This document shows positions 1-5,143 of a stretch of 5,143 nucleotides of DNA, piece after piece. The DNA is from J061 sp003695725 [NCBI: Candidatus Schekmanbacteria bacterium]. Its GTDB lineage: Bacteria > Schekmanbacteria > GWA2-38-11. The first letter of the stretch is position 1. Every line of letters starts with the position of its first letter. The notes beneath the pieces are model-generated. The model was not told where the DNA came from, did no database searches, and worked only from the letters and a program-made list of their open reading frames with translations. The position numbers were made by a program, and so were the translations under genes. The DNA is taken from assembly GCA_003695725.1 (NCBI GenBank), contig RFHX01000090.1:1-5143 (forward strand), read 5' to 3'.

Positions 1-358
1 TCAACGATGTTGTTAAAAAAAGCAAAAGAGAGGAGAGTGGATATAATAATATGGATAACATTCTTCCATATTTGGAATTTGTTCCGGTAAAGCGATAGAT
101 TATTGAAACGATATAAGGGAATAATGGAAATTCTGATTCGACATAACCACTGCTGTTTCCTCCCCAATCAATTTGAGGATAAAGAATTGATGTATTGTTT
201 TCGGAAAAGTTTTTAGCCATAGCGGCAGTATCACATTGTCTCCATTCCTGATGATCTGCCAGAGGGGCTCTTATGTGGTATAGACGAGCTCCTATACCGC
301 AGAAAATTATGAGGAGAAAGAAGATTGCTATTATTAAATTATTTCCTAACTTTTTCAT
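1..358 (-). CDS. ArnT/PMT-like (GT-C, GT39-type) membrane glycosyltransferase, N-terminal part only
   Basis: The first 119 codons of a gene that leaves the window at its left edge, read from an ATG at 358-356; the frame has no stop. Seen: residues 8-24 form a hydrophobic first membrane helix after a short basic start (MKKLGNN). A polar loop follows (about 28-76) with the pattern ADHQEWRQCDTA (34-45), then YPQIDWGG (60-67) and GYVESEFPLFPY (71-82). Hydrophobic stretches resume at about 83-90 and 101-115. Family knowledge: GT-C enzymes such as ArnT and protein mannosyltransferases transfer a sugar from a polyprenyl-phosphate donor on the outer face of the membrane. Their first extracytoplasmic loop carries the catalytic acidic residue; D35, E38 and D43 are candidates here. 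Full-length relatives have roughly 500 residues and many helices, so most of the gene is missing. It is divergent from the GT4 gene across an 83-nt gap. No clear Shine-Dalgarno precedes the ATG. The acceptor (lipid A, protein or other glycan) cannot be told. Confidence 0.82.
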   Translation of the reverse strand, partial: MKKLGNNLIIAIFFLLIIFCGIGARLYHIRAPLADHQEWRQCDTAAMAKNFSENNTSILYPQIDWGGNSSGYVESEFPLFPYIVSIIYRFTGTNSKYGRMLSILLYPLSSLLLFLTTSL

Positions 359-441
359 TCCAATTGATATTATATTAACCTGAATATTATATAATAACAG
401 ATAATACCCTGATTGTTTAAAAAAAAGGATTGTTCAGTGGA
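359..441. promoter_or_regulatory. Divergent intergenic region with overlapping candidate -10 boxes
   Basis: This very AT-rich 83-nt gap separates the two divergent operons. A perfect TATAAT lies at 390-395 on the plus strand, with TTGATA at 364-369 upstream, but the 20-nt spacer is longer than the usual 16-18. On the minus strand TATAAT occurs at 391-386, interlocked with the plus-strand box, and again at 374-369; no good -35 was found for either. If the 386-395 boxes are used, the leaders would be about 20 nt (minus gene) and 40 nt (plus gene), and the two polymerases would compete for the same DNA. The motifs are simple in AT-rich sequence, so chance matches are likely. No operator or riboswitch-like structure was seen. 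Confidence 0.35.
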
Positions 442-1593
442 ATGAAGGTTGCAATAGTAACACATGAAACATTCTTTCCTGTGAAGGGAGGAGGCACAAT
501 CAGAGTTTTGAAGATTGCCGAATCTTTTAAAAGAAGAGGCCATAATGTTAAAATCTTTGCACCTTATGGAAGCCAATATGATGGAGAGAATGAGGTAGAA
601 GGAGGCATAAACTTTTATGGAGTCTGCAATATTGAGAGATTTAAAACAAAGAATAAAGAGTTTGCTTATTTGAAATATATTTTAAAAACATCTGTCCGGC
701 TTGTTTTTGAAGATTATGATTTTCTGATGGCTCATATCGCGGTTGCAGGAATTTCTTCTATCCCTGCCCGAATTTTTAAACTTTCGCCATCACTGATTGA
801 CTTGGATGATATTATATCAGGACTTTCTTCATTTGGATTTATAAAGAAGGTAGCGCCTAAAATTGAGCGAATGATTCCACACTTTTATGATTCTGTAAGC
901 TGTATGTCAGAGGCATTGGCAGAAAAAGTGAGGGAAACAGGGAAGAAAAATGTTTTTGTTGTGCCTCATGGAGTTGATTTGAAATTGTTCAAACCTTCAA
1001 ATGAAGAAGAAAGAGAATTAGGACATTTTGTCTTTTCAGGAGGAATTGAAGCGCATGATGGTGTTGATATTATTTTGCGGGCAGTGGCTTTATTGAAGGA
1101 AAAATATCCTTTTATAAAACTTTCTGTAATAGGCGATGGGAGTAAGCTATCCGAATGTATTAATCTTTGTAAGGAATTAGGTTTAAGTGATAATGTAGTT
1201 TTTACTGGCTGGATTGACCACAGGGAAATTCCCAAATACCATCGAAAGGCAAGTGCAGGCATTATTTGCGATAGATATATGCCTGCAACGGAAATCGCTC
1301 TTGTTGTAAGAGGAGTTGAGTATATGGGTTCAGGACTTCCAATTATTGCATCTGACAACAAAGGAAATTTAGAGCTCATTGATGATGGAGAAAATGGGTT
1401 GATATTTGAAAAGGAAAATATCAAAGCGCTTGCGCAAAAGATGGAATGGGTAATAAATAATCCTAAAGGAGCTTTCGAAATGGGGATGAAGGGGAGGAAG
1501 ATAGCTGAAAATAAATATGATTGGGGCAAAAATGCGGAAGAAATAGTGAAGAGATGCGAGTCTATTTATTCAGATTATAAGAATAAATTTTGA
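442..1593 (+). CDS. GT4-type (GT-B fold) glycosyltransferase
   Basis: A cytoplasmic glycosyltransferase of about 383 residues, the usual length for GT4. The N-terminal Rossmann half starts MKVAIVTHE and has the glycine-rich donor/acceptor loop KGGGTIRVLKIAESFKRRGH (residues 15-34). The linker motif VVPHGVDLKLFKP (173-185) is typical of GT4. The C-terminal donor-binding half runs from FSGGIEAHDGVDI (198-210) through LSVIGDG (227-233), VVFTGWIDHREIPKYH (252-267) and VEYMGSGLPIIAS (292-304). Family knowledge: these are retaining transferases using nucleotide sugars. The strict EX7E motif is not conserved: E284 and E293 are nine apart. The second Glu, in EYM, is kept, as in the common 'KlfEYM' variant with R290 near the Lys position. 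Start: ATG 442 gives the classic MKVAIV beginning and has AAGGA at 425-429, rather far (12 nt). TTG at 430 would add four residues but has that same AAGGA directly abutting it. No membrane segment is visible. The sugar and acceptor cannot be predicted. It is the first gene of a plus-strand pair with the NodB-fold gene downstream. Confidence 0.9.
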   Translation: MKVAIVTHETFFPVKGGGTIRVLKIAESFKRRGHNVKIFAPYGSQYDGENEVEGGINFYGVCNIERFKTKNKEFAYLKYILKTSVRLVFEDYDFLMAHIAVAGISSIPARIFKLSPSLIDLDDIISGLSSFGFIKKVAPKIERMIPHFYDSVSCMSEALAEKVRETGKKNVFVVPHGVDLKLFKPSNEEERELGHFVFSGGIEAHDGVDIILRAVALLKEKYPFIKLSVIGDGSKLSECINLCKELGLSDNVVFTGWIDHREIPKYHRKASAGIICDRYMPATEIALVVRGVEYMGSGLPIIASDNKGNLELIDDGENGLIFEKENIKALAQKMEWVINNPKGAFEMGMKGRKIAENKYDWGKNAEEIVKRCESIYSDYKNKF

Positions 1594-1633
1594 ATAATTG
1601 ATTCAGTACTACAAAAAATTAAATGCAAAGAAA

Positions 1634-2593
1634 ATGTATGTGATATTTACTATAGACTGCGAAAGTCCTGATGACAGCATAGGATTCGAAGAATCTGTTA
1701 TTGCATCCTTTCAAGGTAAGGAATATGGAGTAGGGCTGATATGCGACATTCTGGAAGAAAAGGGCTTTTACGGGTCTTTTTTTATTGATACAGGCGCTGA
1801 GGAGATTTTTGGCGAAGATGCGGTAGTTGGCGCAGTCAATTATATTGCAAAGAGAAATCATGATGTGCAGCTTCATATTCATCCAAATGGGAATGAGTTT
1901 TGTTTTTTGGCTGATAATGAAAAAAGAGAAATGTTGAAAAAAGGATGTGAAATTATCGGGAAAGGAAGCGGCGAAAGCCCCAAGGCGTTTAGGGCTGGAA
2001 GTTATATGATGGACGAAAAAAGCATTCCTATTTTGCGAGACTTTGGAATAATTGCCGATTGCAGTAATTTTCTTTCTGTTTCCCCTCTTTCAATTACAAA
2101 AAATAGAGTTAAGATAGTCGATGGCATCTATGAAATTCCAGTCTCTTTTTATCGCCTCATTTTATCTCCTTTTATTAGTTTTTTTAATAGTGTATCCAAA
2201 AGAAATGCATTTTACGGTGGAAATTGTAAGATAGATATCAACTGGATGAACATCCACGGATTGAAGAGAGTTTGCAAAAAGTTTTTATTGGCAGGAAATT
2301 CCCTAATAGTGGTTTTCCTTCATAGTTTTAGTTTTATCAAATGGGAGATGATTAAGAATAATGCACCACTGCATTCTATCATAAGAGAAGATGTCATTGA
2401 AAGACTGAAAAGTTTTGTAAATTTTTTAAAAAATGAAAAGGGTGTTGAAGTCGTTACAGTAAAAGAATTTTTGAACTTGATTTCAAATAGTGAGGAAATT
2501 TCCAAAAAAGTTTTGTCTGCAGCGGATTATGTCCCAATTGATTTTTGGGGAATCGATGGGAAGCAATTAGTCTCTTCTCTTTTTTTTCGTTGA
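1634..2593 (+). CDS. NodB-fold polysaccharide deacetylase homologue (WalW-like, CE4-related)
   Basis: A protein of about 319 residues from ATG 1634. The first strand carries TIDCES (7-12), matching the TxDxE form of NodB motif 1 rather than TFDD. FYGSFFID (46-53) is the second strand. DVQLHIHPNG (77-86) gives the HxHP metal motif (H81, H83). FRAGSYMMDEKSIPILRDFGI (119-139) is the R-x-G-x-Y motif-3 block seen in deacetylases linked to polysaccharide loci. VVFLHSFSF (226-234) holds the late His (H230) corresponding to motif 5. Family knowledge: CE4 enzymes remove N- or O-acetyl groups from glycans with a divalent metal; the Asp-x-Glu plus HxHP pattern resembles the WalW group, whose activity is little studied. 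Start choice: TTG at 1598, only 4 nt after the preceding stop, would add 12 residues (MIQYYKKLNAKK) and permit translational coupling. ATG 1634 begins directly at the first core strand. Neither has a good ribosome binding site. No signal peptide or membrane segment is visible, so cytoplasmic action is inferred. Its last 27 nt overlap the convergent GT2 gene. Confidence 0.82.
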   Translation: MYVIFTIDCESPDDSIGFEESVIASFQGKEYGVGLICDILEEKGFYGSFFIDTGAEEIFGEDAVVGAVNYIAKRNHDVQLHIHPNGNEFCFLADNEKREMLKKGCEIIGKGSGESPKAFRAGSYMMDEKSIPILRDFGIIADCSNFLSVSPLSITKNRVKIVDGIYEIPVSFYRLILSPFISFFNSVSKRNAFYGGNCKIDINWMNIHGLKRVCKKFLLAGNSLIVVFLHSFSFIKWEMIKNNAPLHSIIREDVIERLKSFVNFLKNEKGVEVVTVKEFLNLISNSEEISKKVLSAADYVPIDFWGIDGKQLVSSLFFR

Positions 2594-3484
2594 GAATTGT
2601 TCTACTATCAGTTCTCCAAGAAAACCGAGAGAAATTATCTGAAAGCCCAAAATCATTAAGGAAACCCCAAGAATTACCATTGGAATATGCTCTTTTATGT
2701 CATATATTCTTAACAAATAATCTGATATTACCTGAAGAAGATTTATCGTAAATCCTGAAACAAAGAAAACAGCGCCAATGCCTCCAAAAAAATACATCGG
2801 CTTTTTCATAAAGGATAGGCGAAACTTTACCACGATCAAGTCTATAAATGCGGCAAACAATCTTCTAAACCCAAACTTTGAGTTTCCCGATTGGCGCGGA
2901 TACCAATTCGTTTCAACTTCTTTTACCGTGTAGCCTTCATTGCAGGCAATTGGGATGATATAGCGATGCCAATTTGCGCGAAGAGGTATATCTTCAATAA
3001 CTTCTCTCTTAAAAGCTTTTATCCAATTTTGGTCTTTTACATTTACATTGAACATAAGTTTGCAGAGAAAGTTATATATGCCTGAAGCAAAAATTTTGAA
3101 TTCCTTTCTTCCCTTTCTGCATCCTGCTGCTATATCATATCCCTCGAAGATTACAGAAAGAAGTTTTGGGATATCTTCTATTGGTTTAGATTGCAGGTCA
3201 GCAGGAAGAAAAATTATTATATCTCCTGAAACATTGGAAAAACCGGTTACAAGGGCTTCCGTGAGTCCCTTCCTTTTCCTATGATTTAGGAGTTTTAGGT
3301 TAGGTATTTCCTCTCTCAGTGATGAAACAATTTTCCCTGTATTGTCACGACTCCCGTCATTGATGACTATTATTTCTCCATCATAACCTTTTTTTTTGAG
3401 ATACTCATAAGATTGTCTTATCACTTCCTCGATGGTACCTTCTTCATCACAAGCGGGAAGTACGATACTTATCTTTTCATTCAT
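2567..3484 (-). CDS. GT2 glycosyltransferase, dolichol-/polyprenyl-phosphate mannose synthase (DPM1)-like, with two C-terminal membrane helices
   Basis: 305 residues. The GT-A domain opens with ISIVLPACDEEGTIEEVI (5-22). The nucleotide-binding INDGSRDNT is at 41-49, and RKGLTEALVTGF at 71-82. The metal-site block is IFLPADLQSKPIEDIPKLL (91-109). DQNWIKAFKREV (151-162) and HRYIIPIACNEGY (173-185) follow, then the motif NWYPRQSGNSKFGFRRL (193-209), the R-x-S/G-x-S-K signature of DPM1-like enzymes. Hydrophobic helices at about 229-252 and 267-290 end in a basic tail (KKKRRD), fitting the two-helix anchored polyprenyl-phosphate glycosyltransferases. Family knowledge: such enzymes move a sugar from a nucleotide donor to a polyprenyl phosphate on the cytoplasmic side. 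Odd: the usual DAD of DPM1 reads PAD here (D96 retained), a variant found in some bacterial members. Position: second gene of a minus-strand pair, 4 nt after the stop of the large NodB-fold gene, so co-transcription is likely. Its product could feed the divergent GT-C transferase at the left edge. Sugar identity is unknown. Confidence 0.9.
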   Translation of the reverse strand: MNEKISIVLPACDEEGTIEEVIRQSYEYLKKKGYDGEIIVINDGSRDNTGKIVSSLREEIPNLKLLNHRKRKGLTEALVTGFSNVSGDIIIFLPADLQSKPIEDIPKLLSVIFEGYDIAAGCRKGRKEFKIFASGIYNFLCKLMFNVNVKDQNWIKAFKREVIEDIPLRANWHRYIIPIACNEGYTVKEVETNWYPRQSGNSKFGFRRLFAAFIDLIVVKFRLSFMKKPMYFFGGIGAVFFVSGFTINLLQVISDYLLRIYDIKEHIPMVILGVSLMILGFQIISLGFLGELIVEQFSTKKKRRD

Positions 3485-3488
3485 TTCT

Positions 3489-5143
3489 TTATTCCACTTT
3501 AATCAGATGTTTCCCTTTTTTTAGACTTATCATTTCTCTACCTGAAATATTAACGGAAGAATAAGGATTTCCATCAACCTCTATTTTTGTTATCTCTCCC
3601 TTTGAAGGCAACATTAAAGTCAATCCATCATATTCTACATTGCATTCTATCTCAATCCTTTCTCCAATCCTTCGAAATGACAATTCGCTTTCAGCTCTCT
3701 TTTCATAAAAATCTATGAATTCTGAAATTGAAGTTTTCCAAAAGCCATCCTTTTCGTGTAAATATTTTATTATGGATTTAAATTTTTTAGAAGAATTGTC
3801 ATTACCAATGCAGAAGTGAGGGTGAAAAAGTATGACTGCAGGAGAATGATATTTGTTGAGAGAAGAGGAGAGTAGATTTCTTATTTCATCAAGGGAAAGA
3901 TTGCCTTGAGGTTCATGGACTATAAAGGGAAATTCATAGAGATTTGATATTTGCCCATTTTTTTCAGGCGAATGATAAGGAAATCCTGTGCCAAAGATAT
4001 ATCCACCCATATCTCTGCCGGGTCCCCAAGTAGAATCAACTCTTATATTAGCGCAATTTAGAAGATGAAATGTGTAGAAGGGATCATAATCACAGAGAAG
4101 ATAGTGAATTCTCGATGAATTGGAAAAGTTATTAGTACTCATCGATTCCAAAATTTCTTTTTGTAACAGGAGAGATTTATTTTTTTCATAATGAAAGCCA
4201 GCGGCTGTTATATGGAAGCGAAATCTGTTCCAATGAACGCCAATTTCTCCATTATTCTTTAATATTTCAGCAAATGTTTCTTTTGATGCTTTGGTAGAAG
4301 ACATAAAGAATATTGTAAATTTCAAATCTTCAGGAAAATCTTTCATTAAAAGTGTTTTTATTTCATCTCCACTATAATCTTCATCGAAGGTTAATATTAC
4401 TGCAGAGCGCGTACAATATGGATAGTACCACCATCTTGGAATAGATGAAATTTCAACTGCCTTGTCTATTATAAATCTTTCTAATACATCTAAAAATGGC
4501 ATATCTTCATATCTCCGCTCTTTTAAGAGACTTAAGTCGCAGGATTGAAAATGTTTGAGTTTTGAAATGCTTTTAAGCATTCTCGCAAGCATATCATCAT
4601 CATTGTCGATACCACTTGAAATTAGCCGTCTCCATTTTGAAAGAGGGAAAAAAATGCTTATTATGTTGCCTTTACCTAATCTTCTGAAAAACATCAGGCA
4701 TCTTCTGCCCAATGATAGATTGATATTGGAATCATCTGAAGTTGTGATAACACTTCTATAAGGAAGCATAACCTCAAGAGAGGGAAAAAATATTTTTTCT
4801 TCATTTTGACTGTGGATAAGAATCTCATCGATATTGAGATAGGATTCAGCGCCTGATACGACTCCTGTGATGAATTCATAGCTATTATCTGGAAATTCCA
4901 AAAAGAGAGTTGCACCTTTTTCTTCCGCCAAAAATTCAAGTTCTTTTATCAAGAGAGGTTTTAAAGAGATTTCATTAAGAGCCTCGCTTGAAAGAAATAA
5001 AAGTGGTGCATCTATATTTTTGAAAGAGAAATTATCATTAAGTTTTTCTACTGAAAAATATCCCAATTCTTTCTTCAAGATATTAATCCACTCGTATTCA
5101 TTGCTCTTTACGGCTGTATTTTTACCTGATGAAAGAATAAGCA
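3489..5143 (-). CDS. Large multidomain NodB-fold (polysaccharide deacetylase-like) protein, 5' end beyond the window
   Basis: 550 residues are visible; the start is outside the window. A TTG at 5078 is a possible start, but the frame stays open from there to base 5143. The added residues (LILSSGKNTAVKSNEYEWIN) look like a strand-loop-helix leading smoothly into LKKELGYFSVEKL. Domains in visible numbering: (a) about 1-215, alpha/beta, with APLLFLSSEALNE (45-57), a helix then GATLFLEF (76-83), and LGKGNIISIFFPL (155-167); this resembles the class I amidotransferase-like/beta-galactosidase-trimerisation type of fold (inference). (b) Linker FLDVLERFIIDKA (216-228), then PRWWYYP (235-241). (c) NodB-like domain, about 245-460: VILTFDEDY (248-256), EIGVHWNRF (299-307), WGPGRDMGGY (372-381) and AVILFHPHF (435-443). 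(d) C-terminal beta-sandwich, about 485-550, ending in a regular strand pattern (VDGNPYSSVNISG). Motif 2 lacks the usual second His (F307 in its place), so metal binding may differ and deacetylase activity is unproven. No membrane segment is visible. The GT2 gene follows 4 nt downstream. Confidence 0.75.
   Translation of the reverse strand, partial: LILSSGKNTAVKSNEYEWINILKKELGYFSVEKLNDNFSFKNIDAPLLFLSSEALNEISLKPLLIKELEFLAEEKGATLFLEFPDNSYEFITGVVSGAESYLNIDEILIHSQNEEKIFFPSLEVMLPYRSVITTSDDSNINLSLGRRCLMFFRRLGKGNIISIFFPLSKWRRLISSGIDNDDDMLARMLKSISKLKHFQSCDLSLLKERRYEDMPFLDVLERFIIDKAVEISSIPRWWYYPYCTRSAVILTFDEDYSGDEIKTLLMKDFPEDLKFTIFFMSSTKASKETFAEILKNNGEIGVHWNRFRFHITAAGFHYEKNKSLLLQKEILESMSTNNFSNSSRIHYLLCDYDPFYTFHLLNCANIRVDSTWGPGRDMGGYIFGTGFPYHSPEKNGQISNLYEFPFIVHEPQGNLSLDEIRNLLSSSLNKYHSPAVILFHPHFCIGNDNSSKKFKSIIKYLHEKDGFWKTSISEFIDFYEKRAESELSFRRIGERIEIECNVEYDGLTLMLPSKGEITKIEVDGNPYSSVNISGREMISLKKGKHLIKVE
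3493..3497 (-). promoter_or_regulatory. Candidate Shine-Dalgarno for the GT2 gene, inside the end of the upstream gene
   Basis: On the minus strand GTGGA ends 8 nt before the GT2 ATG at 3484. It sits within the last codons of the upstream NodB-fold gene, whose TAA stop is at 3491-3489. The spacing is good but the match is partial. Together with the 4-nt intergenic gap it suggests translational coupling of the two genes. Confidence 0.45.

Noticed and set aside
370-576. 68-codon minus-strand frame upstream of the GT-C gene
   Set aside because: Most of it is antisense to the GT4 N-terminus, and the rest is the AT-rich intergenic region; Cys-rich translation with no motif.
966-1529. 187-codon open frame on the minus strand inside the GT4 gene
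   Set aside because: It lies wholly antisense to a gene with clear GT4 motifs, its translation is Ser/Pro/Ile-rich without family motifs, and such shadow frames are common in AT-rich coding DNA.
2532-2552. Possible terminator hairpin (CCCAA ... TTGGG) near the end of the converging genes
   Set aside because: The stem is only about 5 bp with no T-run following on either strand, and it lies inside the NodB coding region; too weak to call.
2545-2751. 68-codon plus-strand frame spanning the convergent overlap
   Set aside because: It is antisense to the end of the GT2 gene and in another frame from the NodB gene; no ribosome binding site or recognisable domain. It is a shadow.
4694-4939. 81-codon minus-strand frame inside the large NodB-fold gene
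   Set aside because: It is same-strand but out of frame with a gene whose own frame is continuous; its Phe/Lys-rich translation looks like frame-shifted coding sequence. No sign of a frameshift in the host gene.
1-5143. Mobile element, CRISPR, tRNA/rRNA, toxin-antitoxin or phage-defence content
   Set aside because: No direct or inverted repeats of note, no repeat-spacer pattern, no tRNA-like cloverleaf and no transposase or defence motifs were seen; essentially all of the window is accounted for by the five sugar-enzyme genes.

Overview
The window is a low-G+C (roughly mid-30s percent by eye), densely packed bacterial segment. It carries five protein-coding genes, and all five look like glycan-building or glycan-modifying enzymes. 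No RNA gene, mobile element, CRISPR array or phage gene is visible. Nothing fixes the phylum. The AT-rich codon use, non-ATG or ambiguous starts, weak ribosome binding sites and mix of distant family variants fit an uncultured environmental bacterium, but that is inference.

Layout: (1) positions 1-358, minus strand: the N-terminal 119 residues of a membrane GT-C/ArnT-like (GT39-type) glycosyltransferase, which runs off the left edge. (2) 359-441: a short AT-rich divergent intergenic region with overlapping TATAAT boxes facing both ways. (3) 442-1593 and 1634-2593, plus strand: a GT4-type glycosyltransferase followed by a NodB-fold (WalW-like) polysaccharide deacetylase homologue, probably one operon. 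(4) 2567-3484 and 3489-5143, minus strand: a GT2 enzyme of the dolichol-phosphate-mannose-synthase/polyprenyl-phosphate type with two C-terminal membrane segments. It lies 4 nt downstream of a large multidomain NodB-fold protein that runs off the right edge. The two operons converge, and their last genes overlap tail to tail by 27 bp.

Working model (inference): the GT2 enzyme would charge a polyprenyl phosphate with a sugar on the cytoplasmic face. The GT-C enzyme would use such a lipid-linked sugar outside the membrane. The GT4 enzyme would extend a glycan in the cytoplasm, and the two different NodB-fold proteins would deacetylate, or otherwise act on, the product. The most unusual gene is the large right-hand one: an alpha/beta N-terminal domain resembling class I amidotransferase-like folds, a divergent NodB domain with non-standard metal motifs, and a C-terminal beta-sandwich. 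Its true start lies outside the window; the reading frame stays open to the last base.
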